A stretch of 64,000 nt of DNA from JALHOM01 sp964444225. GTDB taxonomy: Bacteria; Patescibacteriota; Saccharimonadia; Saccharimonadales; 2-12-FULL-41-12. The notes under the pieces were generated by a model that was given only the letters and a program-made list of their open reading frames with translations, ran no database searches and was not told the DNA's origin. Shown here one piece after another: positions 1 through 7,925 of this stretch. The first letter of the stretch is position 1. Every line of letters begins with the position of its first letter. The position numbers were made by a program, and so were the translations under genes. The stretch is taken from positions 8,206 to 72,205 of the forward strand of contig CAYUFM010000002.1 in NCBI GenBank assembly GCA_964444225.1. Reading direction: 5' to 3'.

Positions 1-223
1 TGGCAGTTTCGCGGACAACTGCAAAAGCGTCAGGCAAAATCTTATCTAAATTTTCTTTTTCTAGTCGTTTTTTTAGTGCCTTGGTCTGTTCACCCAATTG
101 CTTGTCTGACATTTTTTTATATTTGCCTTCAAGCTTATTGATAGAACCAACTTTTCTGGTTAATTTTTTTAGCGTCCGAATCTGAGGATCACCAAGCGCG
201 CGCTTTAAAACCTTGCTTTTCAT
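1..223 (-). CDS. secA: Protein translocase ATPase SecA, N-terminal fragment
   Basis: Only the first 74 codons lie in the window; the gene runs off the left edge. Reading from the ATG at 223, the peptide contains INKLEGKYKKMSDKQL and LPDAFAVVRETA. These match the start of SecA, where the motor N-terminus reads roughly 'IN-LE----LSDEEL' and 'LLPEAFAVVREA'. SecA is the cytosolic ATPase that pushes unfolded preproteins through SecYEG. It follows hpf on the same strand with an 86-bp gap. The secretion role fits the large exported proteins and signal peptidase elsewhere in the window. The call rests on this N-terminal match alone, because the Walker motifs are outside the window. Confidence 0.88.
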   Translation of the reverse strand, partial: MKSKVLKRALGDPQIRTLKKLTRKVGSINKLEGKYKKMSDKQLGEQTKALKKRLEKENLDKILPDAFAVVRETA

Positions 224-309
224 ATAAACAGAACTTTCCCGATGAAATTGATAGTTAGGTTAATTATAGCGCAACATCGGTAAAAATATAACCCGAAAGG
301 TGTTGTGAT

Positions 310-699
310 TTAATAGTCTTCTGTAGGTAAAAATTGGTCTTTTTGTTTTTTGCTAAGACGCCCTATCGTATGACGGGAAATCTTAGAAAACGTATGCAGG
401 TCTTTGTATCTTTTAAGTTGTTTTTTTAAATTTTCTTCTACTTCATCTATTGCGGCAATAATACTGGTAGATTTGCGATGCGAAGTAATAGTACTTTTAG
501 GTAGCTTTATGATCACTTCACATTCATGCGCACGTTTATCCTTGGCCTTGCCATCTTTAAGCTTAACTTCTACCGAAGCACTAGGTCTAGCCATTTTAGG
601 AATGTATTTATCCAACCCTCCAATTTTGCGCAAAACGTAGTTACGCTCCTTTTGAGTTAGTTGGCTGTGCACACCACTTATTTGTAAAGTACCGATCAT
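310..699 (-). CDS. hpf: Ribosome hibernation-promoting factor, short form (HPF/RaiA family)
   Basis: A 129-aa protein of the short HPF/YfiA class, which binds the decoding centre of idle 30S subunits and blocks tRNA and mRNA binding. The N-terminus (IGTLQISGVHSQLTQKER) and the stretch VEVKLKDGKAKDKRAHECEV fit the beta-alpha-beta-beta-beta-alpha fold. A basic helix with SIIAAIDEVEENLKKQLKRYK follows at about residues 78-100. The C-terminal dimerisation domain of long HPF is absent, although a short basic tail of about 25 residues is present. The start is supported by an AGGAG Shine-Dalgarno sequence 6 nt upstream of the ATG. It lies just upstream of secA, a neighbourhood seen in many bacteria. 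Confidence 0.9.
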   Translation of the reverse strand: MIGTLQISGVHSQLTQKERNYVLRKIGGLDKYIPKMARPSASVEVKLKDGKAKDKRAHECEVIIKLPKSTITSHRKSTSIIAAIDEVEENLKKQLKRYKDLHTFSKISRHTIGRLSKKQKDQFLPTEDY

Positions 700-768
700 T
701 TTAGGCTCCTAATTGTTAAGTTAGTTCCACCTATTATTATACGCCCGTACAACAAGTGATATATATCA

Positions 769-2064
769 CTAAATTTTGTCGCGGTTACCCATATATGGGC
801 GCAGTACCTCTGGGACGACAACATCACCCTCTACTGTTTGAAAGTTCTCAATTATTGCAATTAATGGACGTTGAGAAAAAGCTGTAGCATCGTTGGTGTG
901 CAGGAATTCCACACTACCATCAGATCGTCTCATACGAGTCTGCATTCCCCGAGCCTGAAAATCAGTAATATAATCAGCGGTGTGGGTTTCGCGGTAGGTG
1001 TTTTGGCTAGGAATCCAAACATTTATATCAACACCTTTGGCGTTTGGCCGACCAATATCGGCAGTACACTTTTCTATAACCTGATAATGTAATCCCAGTG
1101 TGCTCATCAGATATTCTTGAATAGCAACCATAAACAAGTGCTCGTCCAACGAAGATTCTGGAGTATTAAAACTCTCCATTTCTAGCTTATTGAACTGATG
1201 TAAGCGGAAAAATCCTTCGCTGTCCTTACCGTAAGTTCCGGCCTCGCGCCGAAACGCAGTTGTATATCCAATATAGCGTAGCGGGAGCTCATCCTCTGAG
1301 ATAATTTCTTTGTAATACATCGGTGCGATCGTGTGCTCGGCGCTAGCATTAAGCCAGAGATCTTCATCTTCTATCTTATAGGTTTGTTCTTCTTTGTTGA
1401 GTCGGCCAGTGGCTTCAAAAATTTCTTTTTTAGCAACAGCCGGTGGCAATATTGGGACAAATGGCTTGTTGCTAACTTTTAGGTTATTTTCGTTGATAAT
1501 TTTTTGCAGAATCTCTGGATTCGTCGCTACTTCCAAGCCATATTGCCACAAAGCAAATTCCAAACGAACTAAATCACCCTTTAAATACACAAACCTAGCG
1601 CCAGCAATTTTAGCGCCTCGGTCTTTGTCGAGCCAACCTTTAGCTTCAGCGATTTGGGCGTGATTTTTGATCTCAAATTCAAAATTTGGCTTCTCTCCCA
1701 CTGTTTTGGCGACCACATTTTCATCTTCGCTAGCCCCTACCGGCACTGAATCTAAGGGTATGTTTGGAATTGACTTTAATATTTGTAGCCACTCTTCTTC
1801 GGTAGTTTGCAGATAACTTTCCCGCTCAGCAAGTTCAACTTTTATCTGACGACCTTCCTCAACCAATTCATCGCTCGGACGTCCGCCCTTCATAGATTCA
1901 GAAATTTCGTTACGACGTGTCCGTAGAGTTTCTACCGTCTGGTACAGCTCACTTCTCTGTCGATCTAAGCTCAAAAGCTTATCAATATCTACCTGATAGC
2001 CCTTCTGGGCAGACTTTTCTTTTACCAAACCCGGGTTATCGCGAAGCAACTGAATATCAATCAT
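769..2064 (-). CDS. serS: Seryl-tRNA synthetase
   Basis: A 431-aa class II aminoacyl-tRNA synthetase that charges tRNA-Ser. The N-terminal antiparallel coiled-coil arm (about residues 27-100) grips the long variable arm of tRNA-Ser. Motif 2 is at about 271-298 (FRREAGTYGKDSEGFFRLHQF), and motif 3 is at about 399-423, ending in VPEVLRPYMG. The usual TxE serine-binding loop appears as SAEH at 241-244. Length is normal for bacterial SerRS. The gene has its own -10 box 8 nt before the ATG and no Shine-Dalgarno sequence, so its mRNA is probably leaderless. Confidence 0.97.
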   Translation of the reverse strand: MIDIQLLRDNPGLVKEKSAQKGYQVDIDKLLSLDRQRSELYQTVETLRTRRNEISESMKGGRPSDELVEEGRQIKVELAERESYLQTTEEEWLQILKSIPNIPLDSVPVGASEDENVVAKTVGEKPNFEFEIKNHAQIAEAKGWLDKDRGAKIAGARFVYLKGDLVRLEFALWQYGLEVATNPEILQKIINENNLKVSNKPFVPILPPAVAKKEIFEATGRLNKEEQTYKIEDEDLWLNASAEHTIAPMYYKEIISEDELPLRYIGYTTAFRREAGTYGKDSEGFFRLHQFNKLEMESFNTPESSLDEHLFMVAIQEYLMSTLGLHYQVIEKCTADIGRPNAKGVDINVWIPSQNTYRETHTADYITDFQARGMQTRMRRSDGSVEFLHTNDATAFSQRPLIAIIENFQTVEGDVVVPEVLRPYMGNRDKI

Positions 2065-2072
2065 AGTTATTA

Positions 2073-2078
2073 ATTATA
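2073..2078 (-). promoter_or_regulatory. -10 box of serS, predicted leaderless start
   Basis: TATAAT on the minus strand, separated from the serS ATG by 8 nt. With the usual 6-8 nt from -10 to +1, transcription would begin at or within a few bases of the start codon. No purine-rich ribosome binding site is present. Confidence 0.55.
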
Positions 2079-2095
2079 ACCTAGATTGAAAAACT

Positions 2096-3211
2096 TTAAC
2101 GCCTGCGAAAAGCAAAGTGTTCTGCAGCAATACGCCTTTGAGGCTCCGCGGCGTGACTCGCATGCGTTCCAGGAGTAATAATCCCCTTGGGTGAACGACC
2201 GGAAACAACTCTAGGCATATCAGTAATTTGCTGTAAAAATCTTATGATATCTTCACGACCTTTGTACAGTAAGTCTTGATCTGGAAAATCAAATGTTAAC
2301 AAAAGATTGGGATTGTGTTCTTTGGCAGCGATTACGTCCTGAGATGGGCCTAGTAATCTACCTTTTGAGGATGATCGCTTTAAACCATTTGAGTAAGCCA
2401 GAAGTTGTCCAAGACCACCTCCCCCACTAAATTTAGGTGAAGTTTTACTATAAATATTTGGCAGGGCTTTTTTTACTTCATCTATGATTTCAGGGGTTAA
2501 TCTCCATGGATCATTAGATTCTTTTAGATTTTTTGGATTGTTTATAAGGCCTTCTCTTACCATCATGCGCCACACAAATCTTGGCCAGCCAAAGTTACTT
2601 ACGTTAGGCTTTCCTTTCATATACGCATGAGTGACCTGGCTGGGGTCTAGTTCTGCAACTAGACCTGAAGCAATGTTTCCGCCAAATGAATCGGTAGAAA
2701 TTCTGGTTACTTCTAAGTCTTCTGAGGCTAAAGCACGTGCAAGAGATTGAACTGTTGGTATCGCTGTTGTTGTGTCGCCTTCCTCCCATGTCGTTCGGCC
2801 GGTTTTTGCAAAATACTCCAACTCTTCCTTCGTAAATGGATCTGACCCACCATTACCTATTGAAGCAAGGTAAAGTCGCGCCCTCGCAGGATGCGCAAGT
2901 GAATGCAGGGCAAATTCTGCTGCATTTCCTACATTACCAGTAAGACTTGAGGAATACGTGGAAATTTCTAAATCTACGCCATCGCTTACTGATGTGGGGT
3001 GAGTTTGAGCAACTTCAAATCTACGGCCTGTTTTTGGGTCTACAATCTGTCGATATGTATCATTTATTTCTTCAAGTCTGTCAAAATACTCCTGGGGTAA
3101 AGTTCCATCTAAGGCAGGTTGAGGAATTTCTACATTCACCATCTCACCAGGGATCACTTTTGGATCACTCAATGGCGAAAAGACAATATTCTCATACTCA
3201 TAGGTTTTCAT
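2096..3211 (-). CDS. Alpha/beta-hydrolase-like protein of unknown function
   Basis: I do not recognise a named family for this 371-aa protein. It has features of an alpha/beta hydrolase. LYLASIGNGGSD at 113-124 resembles an oxyanion-hole strand. TDSFGGNIASG at 173-183 resembles a nucleophile elbow, with Ser175 in an x-S-x-G-G turn. LLLTFDFPDQDL near 303-314 could supply the acid, and His350 or His353 (GTHASH) near the C-terminus could complete a triad. No signal peptide or membrane segment is seen. A TATAAT 17 nt before the ATG suggests its own promoter and a short leader without a Shine-Dalgarno sequence. It sits between serS and a nuclease gene on the same strand. The triad assignment is inference. 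Confidence 0.5.
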   Translation of the reverse strand: MKTYEYENIVFSPLSDPKVIPGEMVNVEIPQPALDGTLPQEYFDRLEEINDTYRQIVDPKTGRRFEVAQTHPTSVSDGVDLEISTYSSSLTGNVGNAAEFALHSLAHPARARLYLASIGNGGSDPFTKEELEYFAKTGRTTWEEGDTTTAIPTVQSLARALASEDLEVTRISTDSFGGNIASGLVAELDPSQVTHAYMKGKPNVSNFGWPRFVWRMMVREGLINNPKNLKESNDPWRLTPEIIDEVKKALPNIYSKTSPKFSGGGGLGQLLAYSNGLKRSSSKGRLLGPSQDVIAAKEHNPNLLLTFDFPDQDLLYKGREDIIRFLQQITDMPRVVSGRSPKGIITPGTHASHAAEPQRRIAAEHFAFRRR

Positions 3212-3249
3212 CTAATTTATTAGAGCATATTATAGAGCATAAAGCAACA

Positions 3250-4041
3250 CTATATATGCGCAGATTTTTTTATGTGCTTTAGTGTCAACTCAGTTCGAGC
3301 ACGCGCGTAAGTACAGTAACTACACGGCCCACCCATGATATCTATACCAATATTTGGCATTTTATCGTTGTCCATACATTTTTTCATCTTGATTATGGTT
3401 TTTTCCACCCAACTATCATCACCTTTATACGAGATAATTTTAGTCTTAAACTCTACCCTATCGTTAAAGCCATCCAGGTCTAGGCGACCGTTGGTGTAGA
3501 CAAAGTATCCCTGGTCGCTAACACTAAAATCATTTGCGCGTAGCAACCACTGGTAAACTTCCATTTGTCGCTTGTACGTTACTTGCCATCCAGCATCAAT
3601 GCTTACCTCACCGTCCTTCGCTGTCGCTTTGTAATCTACAACCATTAGACTGCCTTTTGGATCCACCCAGACATCATCGACTGCTCCAAAAATGTGCAAA
3701 TTTGTTGGTTCATGAAGCGTAAAGACTCCCACAAAATTTTCTCGCCATTCATTCATTTGTTCATTTTGATACGGGACTGCAACAATATTGTGATCAGCCA
3801 TCATGGGATGAGCTTTTTTAAGCTCGCGGTATTTATCGAATTCTTTTTTTAGCAAAGTATCAATCGCTTGATTTATACGAAACGGCGCACCATCTGGTCG
3901 CTTTATTTTAAGCCGAACATCAAGCCAAAAACATCGCGGACACTGAACAAAAAGCTCAATCTTACTTCGGCTAACCTTAAAAGGTGCCTTTTGTCCGGGT
4001 TCGTAAGGTAATGATCGCTCCCGCCAATAATTATTCGCCAT
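3250..4041 (-). CDS. PD-(D/E)XK superfamily nuclease (RecB/Cas4-like)
   Basis: A 263-aa protein with the RecB/Cas4-type nuclease core. Motifs include SRSKIELFVQCPRCFWL near the N-terminus, GAVDDVWVD at about 119-127 (Asp122/123), VVDYKAT at 134-140 (Asp136, Lys138), and a downstream Q-x-x-x-Y helix (RQMEVYQWLL). Two cysteines near the N-terminus (34, 37) and two near the C-terminus (240, 243) could hold an Fe-S cluster or zinc, as in Cas4 and AddB proteins. The family cuts or processes DNA ends. No cas genes or CRISPR array are nearby, so a Cas4 role is not supported. The ATG at 4041 is preferred over an in-frame TTG at 4044. It follows rsmE by 12 nt and is probably in that operon. Confidence 0.8.
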   Translation of the reverse strand: MANNYWRERSLPYEPGQKAPFKVSRSKIELFVQCPRCFWLDVRLKIKRPDGAPFRINQAIDTLLKKEFDKYRELKKAHPMMADHNIVAVPYQNEQMNEWRENFVGVFTLHEPTNLHIFGAVDDVWVDPKGSLMVVDYKATAKDGEVSIDAGWQVTYKRQMEVYQWLLRANDFSVSDQGYFVYTNGRLDLDGFNDRVEFKTKIISYKGDDSWVEKTIIKMKKCMDNDKMPNIGIDIMGGPCSYCTYARARTELTLKHIKKSAHI

Positions 4042-4053
4042 CAACTAATTGTA

Positions 4054-4734
4054 TCAGAGTGAAGCGGCGATGATGGCGGCAGTTTCAGCGCGAAGGGTAA
4101 ATTCGCTTAAAGTAATATGGTCGTAATCGCCATTAGCAAAAATAGCTAGCTCATCGTCAGACCAACCACCTTCTGGCCCTATCACAAAACCAACTTTTTC
4201 ATCAGTAAGCTCGGGCCTAGAATTACCCTGGTGGCAAATATAAATTTTGATTTTATCTCTGTATTCATCTAGTACTTTTTGCAGGTGGATAGGCTCGCGC
4301 ACATTAGGAATATCAGATCTACCACATTGTTCGCTGGCTTCTATAACAATTTTTTTAGCGCGCTCGTGATTAAATTCTTTTTTTATTGTCCGGTCGGTTA
4401 TAAGAGGCACAAATGTTGAAACTCCTAGTTCTGTTGCCTTCTGTAAAATATATTCGTTATTATCTTTTTTGAGCAGGCTCCAGAACAAATATATGTGTTT
4501 TTCGGGCACAGTCCTAACTTGTTCTGTAACCAATTTTAGATGTGCTTCATTTTGTTTTAATTCAACAATTTTATATAAACGGTCTGTTTTAACACCGTCA
4601 AATAACACTACTTCTTGTCCATCACGAAACCGCAAAACTTTGTTCCATTGCCAGATTAAAGCTTGCTCATGTAGCCAAAAATCTTGCTTCAGTTGCAAAT
4701 CTGGCCCTGTATAAAATCTGTGAATTTTGGCCAT
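4054..4734 (-). CDS. rsmE: 16S rRNA m3U1498 methyltransferase RsmE
   Basis: A 226-aa SPOUT methyltransferase expected to methylate N3 of U1498 in 16S rRNA. The N-terminal PUA-like RNA-binding part (about 1-70) is followed by the trefoil-knot domain. The latter has LATELGVSTFVPL-like residues near 110-125, FVIGPEGGWSDDEL at about 181-194, and the terminal knot segment LSEFTLRAETAAI that binds S-adenosylmethionine. The length is slightly short but typical for CPR. The gene follows the RlmD-type methyltransferase with a 2-nt gap, so the two RNA-modifying enzymes are almost certainly co-transcribed. Confidence 0.93.
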   Translation of the reverse strand: MAKIHRFYTGPDLQLKQDFWLHEQALIWQWNKVLRFRDGQEVVLFDGVKTDRLYKIVELKQNEAHLKLVTEQVRTVPEKHIYLFWSLLKKDNNEYILQKATELGVSTFVPLITDRTIKKEFNHERAKKIVIEASEQCGRSDIPNVREPIHLQKVLDEYRDKIKIYICHQGNSRPELTDEKVGFVIGPEGGWSDDELAIFANGDYDHITLSEFTLRAETAAIIAASL

Positions 4735-4736
4735 AA

Positions 4737-5999
4737 TTACTTTAATGATAACACGGCTAAGCTTTCAATGTGAGGTGTACGCGGAAAGAAGTTATAGCCT
4801 GTTATTTTTTCTATTTTGTATTCACTTTGCAGGGCATTGATGTCACGAGCTTGCGTACTTGGATTACAACTAAGATAAATAACTCTGGGCGGCTTTGCTT
4901 CTAAAATTTTATGGACAAGATCGCTGTGAAGCCCTGCCCTGGGCGGATCTACCACCAGCACGTGCTTTGAGTCGACGTAATCTAGTGCTTTTTCACTAGA
5001 TATATTAATAACCCTGGTTTTTGTACCAAAAGCATTTTTTTCTGCCCAAAAAATATTATTTTTATCCGATTCTACTAATAAATCGGTGTTTTTTAGAGCC
5101 AAGCCAATCGTTCCAACTCCGCTATAAAAATCTAAAATCGGCGATTCACCGCAATAATTTGAGATCTCGAGCATTGCCGTGTTAAAAACAGGCAGGTTGA
5201 CCTGAAAAAATGAAAAAACGTCGTAATTAATTTTTTTATTATCTAAAACATTATCGTATAAAGATATATCACCGAACTCATACAGATCATTAGAGCGTAT
5301 ACTGGCCGGACTTTTAGGGTTAGAGTAGACTACGACAACTCCCCTGCATACGTCTTTTAGCTCAATAATCTTTGGAAAGTTAAAATTTTTAACAAATAAA
5401 GCAACCACCACATCTCCTGCGCTATTGCACCGCAAAATAATGCTTTTTAGATCACCGGCTCGGATTTTATTCTTGTCTAAAATATCACAGATTTTATTAG
5501 CGACAATGTCTATTTCTTGTCTAGCAATACTACTACCAGCAACTACTTGTTTGGAGTGTGTACCTCTGTTAAAAAGTGCTAGATGTAGGCCGTCTTCATC
5601 GCCATAAAAAGAATATTCCATCTTGCTACGATAGTTCCAGTTAATTTCTGGTGCAATAAAATCGATATCTAAGTCGTAATTAATTTTTGCTCTAGCGAAT
5701 GTCTCGAACAGAATCTCTTTTTTGGCTTTATTTTCCACCGCGGAGTTCATAATTTGCCAAGGGCTGGTGCTTAAAAATTCGGCGTCTTTAGGATCTATTC
5801 TGTCTTTCGAGGCATTAATAATTTTGGTCGCAATTCCTTCAACAAAATCAGACCGACTTTTTGTAACCCGAAATTCAACCTGTTCGCCTGGCAAAACACC
5901 CCACACAAGTGCTTTTTGACCAGTATCTAGAGTGCCTAGTCCCTGCCCGCCATGAACTAGTTTATCTATCTTTACTTCGTAAAACTGTGGCTTCTTCAC
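4737..5999 (-). CDS. TRAM-domain class I RNA (uracil-5) methyltransferase, RlmD/RumA/TrmA-like
   Basis: A 420-aa enzyme predicted to make 5-methyluridine in rRNA or tRNA. The N-terminal TRAM domain (about 1-60) has KLVHGGQGLG and VLPGEQVEFRV. The methyltransferase domain shows motif I LDFYSGVGTIGLAL (about 290-303), VVDPPRAGLH (about 345-355) and the catalytic SCNPSTQARD motif with Cys378. RumA-type enzymes normally have a four-cysteine Fe-S site just after the TRAM domain. Here the matching stretch (SPWQIMNSAVENKAKK) has no cysteines, so the cluster is lost. The exact target nucleotide cannot be assigned. The start codon lies 1 nt after the stop of the heliorhodopsin-like gene, and the stop is 2 nt before rsmE. 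Confidence 0.87.
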   Translation of the reverse strand: MKKPQFYEVKIDKLVHGGQGLGTLDTGQKALVWGVLPGEQVEFRVTKSRSDFVEGIATKIINASKDRIDPKDAEFLSTSPWQIMNSAVENKAKKEILFETFARAKINYDLDIDFIAPEINWNYRSKMEYSFYGDEDGLHLALFNRGTHSKQVVAGSSIARQEIDIVANKICDILDKNKIRAGDLKSIILRCNSAGDVVVALFVKNFNFPKIIELKDVCRGVVVVYSNPKSPASIRSNDLYEFGDISLYDNVLDNKKINYDVFSFFQVNLPVFNTAMLEISNYCGESPILDFYSGVGTIGLALKNTDLLVESDKNNIFWAEKNAFGTKTRVINISSEKALDYVDSKHVLVVDPPRAGLHSDLVHKILEAKPPRVIYLSCNPSTQARDINALQSEYKIEKITGYNFFPRTPHIESLAVLSLK

Positions 6000-6000
6000 A

Positions 6001-6936
6001 CTACTTATTAAAGGCAGAGAAAATTGTCAAAATAATAGCAAACTTAGCAATTTGGTCAATTCTAATGTAGCGCTGTTCGTAGGCAACATATTCAAACTTC
6101 TTCTTGTTTAGAATAGAAGATTTAAGAGTTAGTAATGTGGCTACCGTAGACAAAACTACAATCGCACTAACGACATAAACGTACCAGCTAAACCGCTCAT
6201 CTCCGATAACAGACGTTGCTATAAGGCTAATTACCATCGGCAACAATGCCAAGACATAGGCAAAAACTGCACCATAGAAAGCAAGCTTTTTAGGAGATTT
6301 AGAATCTTTGTTCTCGCGTTCTGCTAGCCAGCTAAATAACGATCCAGCCAAGACTAGAGCGCCGACGGTCTTCATAGTATTTAACTCGTTTACTCCGGCC
6401 AGTAAGCTAGCAAACTCTACGACCACCATAGATATAACACCATAAAGTAGCCAACGCATTCCTGAAATACCAGCCTTTATAGTAGCTTCGTACCGCTTAA
6501 ACAATCTGGTGGCAAGCAGAAGAGATGCTACTGCTGTTAGGCCTAAGATGACAACTAAAATCCATCTTATACCTACGTTAAGTAAACTTTCTGTGGCAGA
6601 ACCAAGCACAACACTGTCAGACATGACAAAAGTGTCTTTTGCCTGATAGTTTAGTAGCAATTCTTTGGTCTGAGGGTTAACAAAAACAATTGTAAGAATT
6701 GCTAAAATAACACCAGAAAAAACGTTAGATAAATGTAGTCCACGAATTTTCTCGAATGGTGTAGCTGAAGTCTTTTTAGAAGTAGAAGGTACTTTTTTTG
6801 CTGATGAAGTTTTAGCGCTAGCTACTTTTTTAACAGATGTTTTAGCTGAAGCGCTGGCTGATTTTTTAGCAGCAGGTTTTGTTGCTTTACGTTTTGCAGT
6901 AGATGCAGATTTTTTCTTGGCAGTTGTTGTCGCCAT
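6001..6936 (-). CDS. Heliorhodopsin-like seven-helix protein with lysine-rich N-terminal tail
   Basis: A 311-aa protein. Residues 1-60 are almost only Ala, Lys, Ser and Thr, like a histone H1 tail. Residues 68-309 hold about seven membrane helices. The membrane part aligns by eye, nearly without gaps, with heliorhodopsin 48C12 as I remember it. Shared residues include FKRY-A (146-151), RW--Y (161-165), LF-WL-E (200-206) and Y--E--YI-----AK-A----IFS (283-307). Lys298 falls at the retinal Schiff-base lysine. The usual Glu counterion after RWV is Leu164 here, so light function may be altered; Glu174 lies about three turns further along. Heliorhodopsins are light-sensing proteins with an inside N-terminus, which would place the basic tail in the cytosol. 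Start: AGGGAG Shine-Dalgarno 10 nt before the ATG. It is 1 nt upstream of the RlmD-type gene. The alignment is from memory and should be confirmed by search. Confidence 0.72.
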   Translation of the reverse strand: MATTTAKKKSASTAKRKATKPAAKKSASASAKTSVKKVASAKTSSAKKVPSTSKKTSATPFEKIRGLHLSNVFSGVILAILTIVFVNPQTKELLLNYQAKDTFVMSDSVVLGSATESLLNVGIRWILVVILGLTAVASLLLATRLFKRYEATIKAGISGMRWLLYGVISMVVVEFASLLAGVNELNTMKTVGALVLAGSLFSWLAERENKDSKSPKKLAFYGAVFAYVLALLPMVISLIATSVIGDERFSWYVYVVSAIVVLSTVATLLTLKSSILNKKKFEYVAYEQRYIRIDQIAKFAIILTIFSAFNK

Positions 6937-7019
6937 ATATAGGTGTCTCCCTTTAGTCTTTTCTTGATAATACTATAGCAACTCATTGTACTTAAATCCA
7001 CTATGACCTCACGGATTCT

Positions 7020-7068
7020 CGCCAGACTGCGATGTCAGGTGCTTGGAATCTGAGTAGGCAGTCTGGCG
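7020..7068. repeat. 11-bp perfect inverted repeat between msrA and the heliorhodopsin-like gene
   Basis: CGCCAGACTGC at 7020-7030 is repeated in inverse orientation at 7058-7068, with a 27-nt loop. A GGATTCT direct repeat flanks the two arms (7013 and 7071 regions). No T-run follows on either strand, so it is not an ordinary terminator. It could be an operator or an RNA hairpin in the leader of the heliorhodopsin-like gene. Confidence 0.6.
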
Positions 7069-7083
7069 CAGGATTCTTGAGGA

Positions 7084-7587
7084 TTAATGAATTGGCTCGT
7101 AAGGTACATGACACATCCCCTTACCCGTTGTCTGAGTATATTTCTGATGATAATCTTCAGCCCTATAAAAAGTACTTGCCTGTTCAAGCTTCGTCGCAAT
7201 AGGATTCTTGAAGCTCGAAGACAAATTTTTAATTACTATTTCGGCTAGAATTTTCTGATCATCACTATGATAAAAAATTGCAGAGCGATACTGGCTACCA
7301 ATATCTGGACCTTGTCCATCTACCTGAGTTGGATCATGAAGTCTAAAAAAATGTTTTAACAAAGTCTCGTAAGTTATAAGTTCTGGATCGAACTCTATTT
7401 CGACAGCTTCTGCGTGTCCTGTTTTATCCGTGCATACTTGCTCATAAGTAGGGTTAGGCACGTTGCCGCCCGTATAGCCAACTATAGATTGGATAACACC
7501 AGGTACTTGATCAAAGTAATACTGCACACCCCAAAAACACCCCGCTGCAAAGGTTGCTTTTTGAAGCCCAAGTTCTGCCATGTCCAT
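7084..7587 (-). CDS. msrA: Peptide methionine-(S)-S-oxide reductase MsrA
   Basis: A 167-aa enzyme that reduces methionine-S-sulfoxide in proteins and so repairs oxidative damage. The catalytic motif GCFWGVQYYF has Cys17. The conserved VGYTGG, HAEAVEIEFDP, QGPDIGSQYRS and EDYHQKY blocks are all present. A second cysteine near the end (GKGMCHVPY, Cys159) may act as the resolving residue. There is no fused MsrB domain. The ATG follows the DUF427 gene stop by one base, so the two genes form an operon. The next gene downstream on this strand is the heliorhodopsin-like gene, about 150 bp away. Confidence 0.97.
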   Translation of the reverse strand: MDMAELGLQKATFAAGCFWGVQYYFDQVPGVIQSIVGYTGGNVPNPTYEQVCTDKTGHAEAVEIEFDPELITYETLLKHFFRLHDPTQVDGQGPDIGSQYRSAIFYHSDDQKILAEIVIKNLSSSFKNPIATKLEQASTFYRAEDYHQKYTQTTGKGMCHVPYEPIH

Positions 7588-7588
7588 A

Positions 7589-7891
7589 TTATTCTTCTAC
7601 TGTTACGCCCCGCCAAAAGGCTACGTAGTTCGTAAAATCTTTTTTTGTCTGTTCAAACGCTGATGGTGTTGGTGTTGGGTAATACCACGCTGCGTCAGTA
7701 TTGGTTTGACCATTTACTTCAACATTATAGTAGCTAGCCTCACCCTTCCAGTGACATGTTGTGTGAGTTTCGCTAGCCTTAAAGAATTCTTCTTTTATTG
7801 CACTTTTTGGAAAATACCAATTACCTTCGATAAAAATTAAGTCAGCCTTGTCTGCTTCGGCCACGACTTGACTGTTCCATACTGCTTTCAT
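7589..7891 (-). CDS. DUF427 family protein
   Basis: A 100-aa single-domain protein of the DUF427 family. Diagnostic pieces are IEGNWYFPKSAI (20-31), THTTCHWKGEASYYNVEVNG (42-61) and AAWYYPTPTPSA near 67-78. The family fold is a small beta-rich cradle, and its biochemical role is unknown. It is first gene of a two-gene operon with msrA, which hints at a role in redox stress, but that is only guilt by association. No signal peptide or membrane segment is seen. Confidence 0.88.
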   Translation of the reverse strand: MKAVWNSQVVAEADKADLIFIEGNWYFPKSAIKEEFFKASETHTTCHWKGEASYYNVEVNGQTNTDAAWYYPTPTPSAFEQTKKDFTNYVAFWRGVTVEE

Positions 7892-7925
7892 ACTCTTACC
7901 CTCTATTAGTGCTTATAGTTTATCA

